NCBI GenBank assembly: GCA_015478945.1
Contig: JABUQX010022232.1
Location: 27,501 to 44,920 of the forward strand
Length of the DNA: 17,420 bases
From: Trachelipus rathkii
Lineage: Eukaryota; Arthropoda; Malacostraca; Isopoda; Trachelipodidae
Direction: 5' to 3'
Part shown: positions 1-8,449 of the stretch, piece after piece
How positions within the stretch are numbered: position 1 is the first letter of the stretch
How the letters are laid out: every line of letters begins with the position of its first letter
Notes under the pieces: generated by a model
Databases searched by the model: none
Told to the model about the DNA's origin: nothing
Seen by the model: the letters and a program-made list of their open reading frames with translations, nothing else
Made by a program: the position numbers and the translations under genes

Positions 1-1250
1 ACTCTTGTTTATTCTCTTATTTAGGCCCTTCTTCACACCCGCAAACTCCCTAAACCACGTTCAATTCCTCAATTTTAATCAAATTCTTCATCAACACTAA
101 AAGCTCAAAAGATTATGCCATCTGAAGAGATTTCACCTTAGATCAAAATCTCTTATTTCCCAGCCAAAATTTCACTACTATATCATTACACCAGCAACAT
201 ACCCTCATGCAAAACCCTAGCTCACTCAAGACTTAAGTCTCTTTACGTTCTCCGAGAATTTAATTGCACCAGCGACCTTCCAACTATTCACAACTTTCCT
301 ACTACACTCTGTATCATCCGTTCCCCTTTTTATCCAGCACATAACCTAAACCTTTAAACACTGGTACTTGTTCCAATTGCTCACCATCCAACATGATTTC
401 ACAACGTGTTCTCTCCTAACCCACTACCACCACCTTACTCTTATCTACATTTACTTTCAAACCACTCCTTTTACACACCGTGCTAAACCCCTCTACTAAT
501 CCACTCGAACTTTCATCAGATTCGCCACACAAAACCAAATCATCAGCATACAATAAGCAGGGCATCCAACACCATCTTTCATTCTCCATCAGTCTAACAC
601 CCTCTCCTATCACCCCTACCTCTAATACTTTCAACACTCCATCTATATACAAATTAAATAGCCATGAAGACATTACACATTCCTGCCTCACCCCACTATT
701 GATACTAAACCATTCACTTTCTATTAAATTTATTCTTACGCAAGCTTCACTACCGACATATATACTTTTGATTCTATTCAGAAAAAATCACCAGCACCAA
801 ATATCACTAACACTGCCACAGAGCTTCCCAATTAATCCTGTCATACCCCTGTTTCACGATCATAAAACCTTAATACAATTTATTCTTCTTCCCTCTAATT
901 TTCTCATTTATTTGTTTCAATGTGAAAATTTAATCTACACATTCTCTACCACTTCTAAATGCACCTCCTTCTTCACCAATCAGTCCCTCAGTCATTCGAC
1001 ACATTCTTTCAACCAAAATACCGGCATATATCTTCACTACAACACCCAATAAACTAATTCCCCTATAATTTCTACAGTTACTCTTATCCCCCTTATCCTT
1101 ATATAAGGGTACTATTATTGTTCTCTTCCAATCCCTCGGAATTACACCCTCCATAAACACTTTGTTACCACTTCTAAATCCAATTAAATCATCTCTCGCC
1201 TCGCGTTTTTGATCCATTTTCACATTCCTCTTCTAACCACTAATCTTATT
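1..1250 (-). pseudogene. Copy A: decayed non-LTR retrotransposon reverse transcriptase, 3' side cut by window edge
   Basis: On the minus strand this is a diverged RT in several frames. The best block, 416-691, contains the motif C core LLYADDLVLCGES, preceded by a VMSSWLFNLYIDGV segment (motif B region) and followed by GLKVNVDKSKVVV. Upstream, 930-1223 carries VPLYKDKGDKSNCRNYRGIS and a FRSGRECVD segment typical of non-LTR RTs. Between them, at about 845-870, the motif A equivalent reads GFMIVKQGYDRIN where copy G reads GFMDLQQAYDRIN, so the catalytic aspartate is lost although YADD survives. Positions 1-415 align by eye with the post-RT region of copy G (about 15130-15500). Stops and frame changes make it non-functional. 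The endonuclease side is missing, because the match stops near 1220-1250 where copy B begins. The exact clade (RTE-like or other) cannot be fixed here. Confidence 0.85.
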
Positions 1251-1331
1251 TCCGGTGTGTTAAGCACCGTACCCCACATCTAATGGGATGCGAAGGGAGG
1301 ATAAAGAAAAAAAATATATACGATTTAAAAA
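1225..1331 (+). mobile_element. Copy B: 3' terminal fragment of the same retrotransposon family
   Basis: The plus strand reads TTTCCG, then AAGCACCGTACCCC, ACATCTAATGGG and a purine tract (GAAGGGAGGATAAAGAAAA). This parallels copy E at 13147-13220 (TTTCCG, CAGCACCTTACCCCC, AATCTAGGGGG, GAAGAAAGAAAG). CCCC at 1272-1275 can pair with GGG at 1285-1287. Copy A lies immediately upstream in the opposite orientation, so two copies abut here. The left boundary is uncertain within about 30 bp. The fragment is non-coding. Confidence 0.6.
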
Positions 1332-1671
<340 letters not shown>

Positions 1672-2376
1672 ACTTTAGCTTATATGACAAGAAGTAGTTG
1701 TTAGGTTTCTTATTTGTACTTATATTAAAATTATTTTTACATGCTCTTTTCAGGACTATTGATCACAAGCCTCTTTTATATAGTTATGAATTGAATAATT
1801 TTTTTGTATATCCCATATGTTTGTAGATATCAAATGCATGTGTGCTTGGAGTCATTTTTGCAATGTACGTGGTATTCTCTTGTCTATAACTCGTCATAAA
1901 GTCTTAATTGTAATAAATAATTTGTGAGATTGCATGTCGTATCCCATTTGAACGAAAACGTGAGTACAATGTTAAAAAGTTCATTTCATATTATTAGGTA
2001 GCCCTAGTCTATGCAATTCGCCAATTTGTTTTCGAATTAGGTAACCTAATAAGCTTAAAGCACTAATTTATTTATTACTTTAAAATTCAGTATTTACTTA
2101 TGTATTATAACTGCTACCCTAAAAATAAGATTTATGAACAATAAAATTTTAATTTGTGCTAATATCGTAAGGAGTGAAACTGCCCAATACAAAATTTGTA
2201 AACTCAATAAAAGAAAATAATTTACGATTGCACAATACCATATACTGTAATACAAATTAACAAGAATTTTTCAAATTAACGAGATAAGAATTTTTCAACA
2301 ACTACCTTTGATTTTATCAGCACTACACTAAAATGTACTATAAGAATAATATTTTTAATTGTTGTCATAAACATAC
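1672..2376. other. AT-rich non-coding stretch
   Basis: No open frame, repeat family or RNA-like fold was recognised. Candidate splice acceptors on the minus strand were scanned for a continuation of the 2377-2493 exon, and none gave a convincing phase-1 exon. If a host gene is present, this would be intron. Confidence 0.5.
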
Positions 2377-2493
2377 CTGGTAGTTTCTTGGTGCGGAATG
2401 ATGCATTTGTAATATAAGTTTTGGAAAGAGGAGCAACACTTGTTGATGGGGTAAGTGCAATACTTATACCCATTGGCCCTTCAGTGTTCTGAC
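2377..2493 (-). CDS. Candidate internal exon of an unrecognised host gene (117 bp, phase 1-1)
   Basis: On the minus strand a pyrimidine-rich tract ending TTTCTTTACAG (acceptor, intron side of 2494) precedes a GC-enriched block. A strong donor CTACCAG/GTATGTTT follows at 2377/2376. Only one frame is open. It gives 38 complete codons with a mixed protein-like composition, including GISIALTPSTSVAPLSKT and ITNASFRTKKLP. The exon takes two bases of a split codon at its start and leaves one at its end, so it is symmetric and could be skipped without shifting frame. CTAAT about 30 nt upstream of the acceptor could serve as branch point. The segment is serine/threonine-rich with a basic end. I do not recognise the protein, and no catalytic motif is visible. 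It could be a chance open frame, but the two good splice sites make it the best exon in the window. Confidence 0.5.
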
Positions 2494-3149
2494 CTGTAAA
2501 GAAATAAAAAAAATTTGAAATTAGGTCATCTTCTTTCTTCTGAGCTATAGAAAAACACAATTAAAAAAATGAAACGGAAAAGCAAGAACACTTTCTATCT
2601 TATTATCTTATTTCTATCTTTCTTTCTTATTATAGTAATGCCTTATTATTATTATTAGTATTATTTCTAGAAAATCTATCAAGAATTTCTTTATCATGAA
2701 AAGTTTATCTCTCTGATGCACAGCAATTTTTAGTTATGATTTTATTTCACATGGCCAAATTCTTCATCTATTTTGTAGCTTGAACTTCTAACAACAAAAA
2801 AAGCCAACACTCTCTACGGTGAATATATTTACTTTCTTTAATATCTTCATTGATCTGTACTTCTCTAAAGATATGTTTTCTAAGATAATTACAATTTATA
2901 CACCTATCGTACTAGGGATTATTATGGAGATTTTAATTCGCAATAAAAAACAAAGATTTTAAAGTGACCCAAAAATTAAAACTGGATAATCTGAAGTAAT
3001 TTTTTTTCGTTTTAAATTAAAAGCTATATACTTTAATCAACTAAAATAAAAAATTAGTTTAAAATAAACAGAATTGTCCAGTTAGTGAAGTACTTTATAA
3101 CGAATCACAATTTTTTACACGTAATGTTGACTTACAAGACTACTGGAAT
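2494..3149. other. AT-rich non-coding stretch
   Basis: Contains short homopolymers, a small ATT run near 2645-2665 and no supported gene. A minus-strand block near 2740-2790 (acceptor TTGTTGTTAG, short open frame, GTGAAA donor) was considered as an exon, but its phase does not fit the 2377-2493 exon. Confidence 0.5.
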
Positions 3150-3282
3150 TACATAATAATAATAGATTAATAGTAAGAATAATTAATTAATAATAATAAT
3201 AAATAATAATAATAATAAATAAATATAATAATAATAATAATATAATATAATAATAATTAATAATAATAAATATTAATAAATA
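3150..3282. repeat. (AAT)n microsatellite 5' of copy C
   Basis: Interrupted AAT/AATT tract that ends directly at the first recognisable base of copy C. The same repeat resumes at the other end of that copy. Confidence 0.9.
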
Positions 3283-3836
3283 AGAGGTAGACTGGTTAGA
3301 GAGCTGTGTGGTGTGAAAGGCGTGCATAAGGAGAATCAATAAAGTATCACTAAATATTTGTTATTATGGGAAAGAACAGGAGGTTAGTGGCGTTGGTAGC
3401 GGGTGTGTAGCAGGTGTGTTGAGAAAGCAACAGGCGGACTTGAGTCAGTAAAAAGTGTCTGTTAGCGGAAGCAGATGTAGATATTTAGCAGAGCGAAAGA
3501 AGTGCATCGATATGAGTTAAATGGCACGGTTTTGGTTTTGTGAGACATGGGCTGTGTGTCCAGGGTACGTATGAACCCTGACATGACGAGATTTACAAGC
3601 GGTGTCTAGTCAAGTGGTGAATAAATCTCTAGCGTGATTTTGGCTGCGACGCCTCGCACTAAAGGTAGGAGGCAAGGGGATGAAGCTTACTATTCGACTT
3701 AGGTTATATTCCTTAAGTTAACTATTCTTTTTCGGTGTATGCTTGTTCACCCAACCTCTAATCTGTGGGGAGGCGTGGGTAGGTTAAATAGTTGCGTCTT
3801 TTAAAAATCCACCAGAAGTAAGTTGTTTATGTACCA
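3283..3836 (+). pseudogene. Copy C: 5'-truncated 3' part of the retrotransposon (post-RT region and 3' UTR)
   Basis: On the plus strand, with frame breaks, the start reads RLVRELCGVKG, which matches the post-RT segment that continues into a GRP-rich basic region in this family. The tail of the reading frame contains VKWHGFGFVRHG, equivalent to the EWAGFVRGMAW-like end seen in copy E. The 3' UTR ends with CACCCAACCTCTAATCTG and TGGGGAGGCGTGGG (3749-3779), the family's terminal C-run/G-run hairpin, followed shortly by AAT repeats. No RT or endonuclease is present. Stops throughout make it a dead 5'-truncated copy, as expected from target-primed reverse transcription. Confidence 0.7.
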
Positions 3837-3922
3837 TAATAAATAATTAATAATAATAAATAATTAATAATTAATAATAATATAATAATAATAATGAAAA
3901 ATAATAAATAATAATTATATAT
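3837..3922. repeat. (AAT)n microsatellite 3' of copy C
   Basis: Interrupted AAT/AATT repeat starting within about 60 bp of the copy C terminal hairpin. Together with 3150-3282 it brackets the copy with the same repeat on the same strand. Confidence 0.9.
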
Positions 3923-4000
3923 TTTATTTTAATTATCATGATGTTGATTAATTAACATCACAAAAAATAATATAATTGCTAAGTTACTACATGATTGAAC

Positions 4001-4116
4001 TTGAGTAGTTCTTAACAGCATTCGTCATTAGAAGAACATCCGCAAAGAGTTCGTATTGAGCCCTCAGGTGAACGTCCTCCAATGTCTGGATGCCTATACT
4101 TGTGAAGTCGTTAAAC
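4001..4116 (-). CDS. Candidate exon of an unrecognised host gene (116 bp, phase 2 in; donor uncertain)
   Basis: On the minus strand the tract TATTTTCTCTATAAAG is an acceptor-like end before G4116. One frame stays open for about 42 codons to a TAG. It contains FNDFTSIGIQTLEDV and LRAQYELFADVLLMTN, a predicted amphipathic helix. This 120 bp island is clearly more GC-rich than its flanks. Its entry phase (one base completing a codon) fits the exit phase of the candidate exon at 4485-4554. The exit is unclear. A/GTTCAA at 4001/4000 would give phase 1, matching the 2377-2493 exon, but it is a weak donor. AT/GTAGTA is stronger but gives the wrong phase. A second frame is also partly open (GGRSPEGSIRTLCGC). 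The function is not recognised. Confidence 0.42.
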
Positions 4117-4159
4117 CTTTATAGAGAAAATATAACTATGTTTTTTTTTTTTATCTCAA

Positions 4160-4290
4160 ATGTAAACGGTATGGCGACTAAGTAACAATGCAAAGGTTCA
4201 TGGTTTGACTCTCGTTCAGATCTTATGTATCAATTACCTAGAGTAGGTCATTTCCAAGAGTAGGGCAAAGTCCTTAAGGGTACAATTTTT
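4160..4290 (+). repeat. Possible tRNA-derived SINE fragment
   Basis: TGGCGACTAAGT (4172-4183) resembles a pol III A box and GGTTTGACTCT (4202-4212) a B box, spaced as in tRNA genes. No full cloverleaf or acceptor stem can be folded, so this is not a functional tRNA gene. It would lie inside the proposed 4117-4484 intron. No clear tail or target-site duplication is visible. Confidence 0.35.
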
Positions 4291-4484
4291 GAATTGACAC
4301 CAAGTTATTGTTTAATTCTGCAATTACATTACTTCAATATACACATTTGTCATTCATAGTAAATACAATTATTCATTTGCATGAATCATTATGCTGGTAT
4401 ATCGTACTATCAAATGGCAATTTCATGGCAAAAATCAGTAGTAATTGACTAGTGTGTTTCAACGATAGTGATTTGATTACTCAC

Positions 4485-4554
4485 ACGAGGGATCCTGGAA
4501 TAACTTCAAAGGAAGTTCCCCTCTTTGAATAGGGCAATGCCAGTGAAGTGCAAA
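4485..4554 (-). CDS. Candidate internal exon of an unrecognised host gene (70 bp, phase 1-2)
   Basis: On the minus strand a long T-rich tract ending ATGAAAAG lies before T4554, and a near-consensus donor CTCGT/GTGAGTAA follows at 4485/4484. Two frames are open. The one entering at phase 1 and leaving at phase 2 encodes CTSLALPYSKRGTSFEVIPG. Its last two bases GT plus the first G of the 4001-4116 island make an in-frame Val codon across a 368 bp intron, and the joined frame stays open. The alternative frame (phase 0-1) does not fit the next island. The acceptor is AAG rather than CAG, which lowers certainty. The protein family is not recognised. Confidence 0.42.
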
Positions 4555-4689
4555 CTTTTCATAAAAAAAAATAAAGAAAATATCTATCTTTAATCAATTT
4601 TTTTTATTATTGTAATTGATCTAAAGACTTTCAAATCGTCATTTATTTTTACACAAACTAGTCATTTAACTGGGATTTCTACTCTATTT

Positions 4690-5285
4690 CCACTAATTTT
4701 TATAGGTGTTTGCCTTTTCAAGTCCCACTATACAAACTTTGGATCCAGGAACTTTTCCAAACATTTACCCTACTCCTTGACTCTGTTTTTACACGCATTT
4801 TCTTATCTTTTATTGTGCCATACATTCAAATTTTATCTTCAACGCCTATTCTATAACAAAATTTATCATTTATAAATATATTTTTAAAAGATTCTTGATT
4901 CGGTTTTCCAGTTTCCAAAATTGATCTTTTGAATCTCTATACTTTTCCAGAGTTTTTCCATGCCATATCACACACAACTACTACTATCCTCATTTACCTA
5001 CACTCTGATTCCTGATTTGATTTCCTTCCTTCTGTTTTCCTGTTCATCAAAGATACCCTTACTTTAGTTTTACGTCAAATACTTATCCTTATTCAATCTC
5101 AATTCATAAGAAATATTCTTAACTCTCAAGTCTCAACTACTCTTTTCTTTTCTTCATCTTCGCCCATAATATAAACTTGCGTTGATTTGTCTCTTTCTTC
5201 CTTTACTTAGCCTTCCATTTTTTATAGACTTACCCTTTTTTATACGCTACCTCCTGCTCCACCTTTTTGTTTTAAGTTTTCCTGT
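4690..5285. other. Pyrimidine-rich stretch, possibly an old retroelement remnant
   Basis: The plus strand is strongly C/T-rich, so the minus strand is A/G-rich like the coding strand of copies A, F and G, and it runs into an AAT block at its high-coordinate end. Short minus-strand frames such as VVCDMAWKNSGKV are interrupted by many stops. I could not align it to any part of copy G, so its assignment to that family is a guess. No host gene is supported. Confidence 0.25.
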
Positions 5286-5392
5286 AAATAATAATATAAT
5301 AAATAATAATAATAATAAGAAGAATAATAATGAAATAATAAAATAATAACAATAATAAATATAATTAATAATATAATAATAATAATAATAAT
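5286..5392. repeat. (AAT)n microsatellite
   Basis: Interrupted AAT tract with AAG and AAC variants. It generates spurious tyrosine/leucine-rich frames on the minus strand. Confidence 0.93.
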
Positions 5393-5850
5393 GAACCGGC
5401 ATTACAGGCGGATTTAATTCTAGTGCAATTTGAGTCAAATGAAATTAAGCTTAAAACAAATAAAATTTCAGCTTTTAAAGATTATAAAAATTCTGAAAAA
5501 TGCAAGAAACTACCAATCTCCCACAACGATCTAAAATCATGATAATACGTGTATGTGCAACGATCGAAATAAAATAATAAAAAAACGTAAACAAGAAAGT
5601 TAAATAAAAAAAAAAAAAAAAACTAAAAAATTTGTAATAAGAAATATCGAGTTTTTCCTCAATTCTTTATGAATAAGAATGTGAAAAATCACTTCAAAAC
5701 TTTTCATAAATATTCAAAAATTATGCAAATAGAAAAGTTATGGAAAATAAAATAAAACTAAGAATATAGGATATTCAGATAATGAAATATCTAACAAATA
5801 TTCATTTAAATGAAATCATTTAAAAAAATTTAAAATAATTTTTATAATAG
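5393..5850. other. AT-rich non-coding stretch
   Basis: Begins with a slightly GC-richer GAACCGGCATTACAGGCGGA right after the AAT tract, then continues as A-rich DNA with a poly-A run near 5607-5624. No gene, transposon end or exon is supported. Confidence 0.5.
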
Positions 5851-5947
5851 CAATTATATAATAATATAATAATAATAATAGATCAAATAATAATAATAAT
5901 AATAATAATAAATAATAATAATAATAATAATATATAATAATAATAAT
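5851..5947. repeat. (AAT)n microsatellite
   Basis: AAT tract on the plus strand, 3' of the minus-strand fragment D when read in that fragment's orientation (there it reads as TTA). Confidence 0.93.
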
Positions 5948-5998
5948 GTCCCTTGCTTCCCCATAATTGGGGGTAGGGTGCATACAATTAGAATCCAT
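5948..5998 (-). mobile_element. Copy D: 51 bp terminal hairpin fragment of the retrotransposon
   Basis: Read on the minus strand it contains GGATTCT, TGTATGCACCCTACCCCC and AATTATGGGGAAGC. This lines up with the last bases of copy E (GATTCT, TGTACAGCACCTTACCCCC, AATCTAGGGGG). CCCC at 5959-5962 pairs with GGGG within 5969-5973 (plus numbering). AAT repeats flank it on both sides, so only the extreme 3' end was inserted or survived. Confidence 0.6.
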
Positions 5999-6078
5999 AA
6001 TAATAATAATAATACATAATAATAGTGAATAATAATAAATAATAATAATATAAGATAATAATAATAATAATTAATAAT
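5999..6078. repeat. (AAT)n microsatellite
   Basis: AAT/AATA repeat on the far side of copy D. Confidence 0.92.
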
Positions 6079-6411
6079 CAAAATCAAAAAATTTAAAAAA
6101 AATGTAAATAACTCTAAAGTAAATCATACACTCATGCATTCTGTATGAAACTACAAACTTATAAATAGTTCATTGCAATAGCGCCTTGTCGCATGTGACT
6201 TTATAAAAGTAGCAGTAAATCTTTTTTTAAGGTACGAAAACTAATTTGTTGTACGTTTTCTGAATAACACAGTTTTATAAGAGTATATTTGGAGTTGCAA
6301 TAGAAAAAGCTTCCAAATTCTAATCCGGACAAGTGCAAAAAAAATGTAGGTTCCATTTTAAATCCACAAAATGGATAGCAAATGAGCATACACGTGTTAA
6401 CAACCTGTAAA
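6079..6411. other. AT-rich non-coding stretch
   Basis: No supported gene. A 79-codon minus-strand frame at 6201-6440 has no motif, crosses into the MITE at 6412 and is judged accidental. Confidence 0.5.
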
Positions 6412-6557
6412 GCTAGTGGTGAGCTATAGCCGGTTTGCACCGGTTCGAGTGAACCGGCAGTTAACTTTTGTTTATTTGATTAAACATGAAAACGAACCGG
6501 CTAACTTTTATGATTAAGCAGAGAACCGGTTGTTAGAATTTTGCTAGCTCACCACTG
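6412..6557. mobile_element. hAT-type MITE, 146 bp
   Basis: The left end reads TAGTGGTGAGCTA and the right end, reverse complemented, reads CAGTGGTGAGCTAGC. These are terminal inverted repeats of about 13 bp with the CAGTGG-type start usual for hAT elements. CCTGTAA lies at 6404-6410 and again at 6558-6564, consistent with an 8 bp target-site duplication carrying one mismatch and about two extra bases on the left. The interior has four CCGGTT/AACCGG motifs (for example GCACCGGTTCGAGTGAACCG), which give further inverted pairing. There is no coding capacity, so movement would need a transposase supplied in trans. Confidence 0.8.
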
Positions 6558-6886
6558 CCTGTAACGGCGTCAATCCCATTTTACAGAATTAGCTTAGTTA
6601 ACGTGCCAAATCTTTCATGCATTTGATCCAACAGTTTAATGAGATTTTAGAACAGGCTAAATTTGGTGGTATCATCACTTATTTCTTTTATAACTGTAAA
6701 AAAATCTGAGGAGTGCCATGTGGACTCTCAAAGAAAGTCCACCTTTATTGCTGCATTTAAGTGTGTTTATTTCAAAAATGTGAAACAACTTAAGCAAACT
6801 ACAAGCAATAGTAGGCCCTACGTAACCGGTGACATTAACAGAAGGTAATACAACTAAAATGAAAAGGATTATAAGCCATACACTAC
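6558..6886. other. Non-coding stretch, no supported gene
   Basis: A 61-codon plus-strand frame (6663-6848) starts at TTG and ends near a GAAG/GTAATA donor-like site. It lacks a good acceptor and any recognised motif. TGGACT at 6720-6725 and AGTCCA at 6735-6740 can form a small hairpin. Confidence 0.45.
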
Positions 6887-6964
6887 CTGCGTAACCTTAC
6901 TGGAGGACTGTTGTAGCTCTCTAAAACATTAAGAGATGCATTGGTAGTATCTATGTTGTTATGG
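6887..6964 (-). CDS. Weak candidate exon (78 bp, phase 2-2)
   Basis: On the minus strand, GATCACTTCGCAG is an acceptor-like end before C6964, and ACGCAG/GTAGTG is the donor at 6887/6886. Only one frame is open: 25 full codons including NNIDTTNASLNVLESYNS and PPVRLR. The length is a multiple of three. The exit phase (2) would fit the 4001-4116 island but not the nearer 4485-4554 island, so either one exon is alternative, another exon lies between, or this one is accidental. The polypyrimidine tract is poor. The product is not recognised. Confidence 0.27.
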
Positions 6965-7429
6965 CTGCGAAGTGATCACAATATTATAAAATAAAAATCA
7001 ATAAAGCTTTTTAACTATGCCTAACAAACTTTCGATACTTTTTAAAGCGCTTTACCAATTATCACCAAAACTAATATCGATCGTACTTAATCACACTCCT
7101 ACTTGAAACTTAAACACTTTGCACATTCCTATTGCCGTGAATATAAAAAAAGAATTAGTATTTATATATTAATTACAAATTATATACAATAACAGTATCA
7201 ATTAAAAACTAAGTCGATACCAATATTACATACACACATTGATCAACACAATTCAATAGATATACAAACTAATATTATGACAATGCAAACAATAAAATTT
7301 AAAAATACTACAATAGTATATAATCTTTACAAATTAAAAAATTTCTTATTCCAATCTAAAATAAAAACAGTTAAAGTTTTCCTTTTCTATTACTATAAAT
7401 AACAAGGATAAAAAAAATCTTTACATTAT
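6965..7429. other. AT-rich non-coding stretch
   Basis: A-rich DNA with no gene, hairpin or element that I can support. It grades into the TA repeat at about 7430. Confidence 0.5.
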
Positions 7430-7574
7430 AATATATATAATTAATATATATATATCATATAATATAGTATATATATATTATATATATAGATATATATATA
7501 TAATATATATAGTATATATATATATATATATTAGTATATATATATATTATATTATATATATATACATATATTAA

Positions 7575-7615
<41 letters not shown>

Positions 7616-7692
7616 TATATTATATATATATATATACTATATATATATATATACTATACTTATATATATTATATATATATACTATATTATAT
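7430..7692. repeat. (TA)n microsatellite
   Basis: About 260 bp of interrupted TA repeat, self-complementary along its length. Confidence 0.96.
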
Positions 7693-7800
7693 TAAGTGAT
7701 GGGACTAATTATGAAATTTTGCCAATGACGATGACGATTGGAAAAAAAAATGCAAATTGACGATGACGTTGACGATGACGATGACGATTAATTTTGAAAA
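7693..7800 (+). mobile_element. hAT-like transposon end with ATGACG subrepeats (left arm)
   Basis: Starts TTAAGTGATGGGACTAATTA, followed by TGCCAATGACGATGACGATT and a second run of GATGACGTTGACGATGACG. The AGTGATGGGAC start resembles hAT terminal repeats. The inverted counterpart is at 11472-11596. No transposase frame is present. Confidence 0.45.
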
Positions 7801-8005
7801 AAAAAAAATTATTTTTAAATTCTTCTCTCCTCTCTCTCTCTCTCTTATATATATATTATATAATAAAATATATATATCAATATATATAATAATATATATA
7901 TTATTTACTATATATACATATACTATATATAATATAGATATATTTTATATAATATAAATATATATAATATATATTTAATATAGTATATATATATATATAT
8001 TAATA
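7801..8005. repeat. A-run, (CT)n and (TA)n compound microsatellite
   Basis: A run of A, then T-rich DNA, a CTCTCT tract near 7828-7845 and interrupted TA repeats to about 8005. The open frame across it is translated repeat. Confidence 0.92.
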
Positions 8006-8085
8006 TCAATAAGGCTGTAGACAGGAGGTCAGGGGTTCACCTCCCGAAATTATTTTAGCCGATCAAAATTTTTGATTCCTTAAGT
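8006..8085 (+). repeat. Possible tRNA-related SINE fragment
   Basis: GGTTCACCTCC (8034-8044) resembles a pol III B box. GGAGGT (8024-8029) and ACCTCC (8039-8044) form a perfect 6 bp stem around it. No A box or cloverleaf is seen. The block starts at the end of a TA repeat and ends at an AAT repeat, like the retrotransposon fragments. Confidence 0.3.
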
Positions 8086-8207
8086 CTTCAATAATAAATA
8101 ATAATTAATAATAAGTAATAATAATAATAATAATAAAATAAAATATAATAATAAGTGTGTGAATAATATATAATAATATAATAAAATAATAGATATAATA
8201 ATAGTTA
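8086..8207. repeat. (AAT)n microsatellite
   Basis: AAT tract with AAG and TA interruptions following the possible SINE fragment. Confidence 0.93.
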
Positions 8208-8449
8208 ATCAATGAAATTGAAAAGTTATCTTATAATGAGAAATGAGGAACCATGTGTGGTCCTTACATTTCTTAGTCAAGTGCTGGTTCTCATAATGTA
8301 TAAAATATTTTAGACCAGGTACTTAAGAGTGAAGGTTCCAAGTTTGTCAGATGATAGCACAATATGAGCTACCTCAATAAGATTAATTGGTGAGATGTAT
8401 AAAGATTTAAAAGATAAGGGGGGCTGTAATCGTTGATGGGAGAGCAGGT
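8208..8449. other. Unassigned non-repetitive stretch
   Basis: No open frame or known element. AATGAGAA-type and CTCATT-type segments at 8235-8300 form an imperfect inverted repeat. It may include the decayed 5' part of the Jockey/CR1-like relic that follows. Confidence 0.35.

Noticed and set aside
480..1052. 190-codon plus-strand open frame
   Set aside because: Antisense of the copy A reverse transcriptase. Composition is typical of a stop-poor complement, with no motif.
2740..2790. Short minus-strand exon candidate (SSSYKIDEEFGH)
   Set aside because: Only about 37 bp, and its exit phase does not fit the 2377-2493 exon.
5247..6087. Tyrosine/leucine-rich minus-strand frames resembling membrane segments
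   Set aside because: Translated TTA/ATT repeats. The hydrophobicity is an artefact of the repeat.
6201..6440. 79-codon minus-strand frame
   Set aside because: Runs from AT-rich DNA into the MITE end. No motif or splice borders.
6663..6848. 61-codon plus-strand frame ending near a donor-like GAAG/GTAATA
   Set aside because: TTG start, no acceptor with a pyrimidine tract, no recognised motif.
8006..8085. Functional tRNA gene
   Set aside because: Only a T-arm-like hairpin is present. No acceptor stem, D arm or anticodon arm can be folded.
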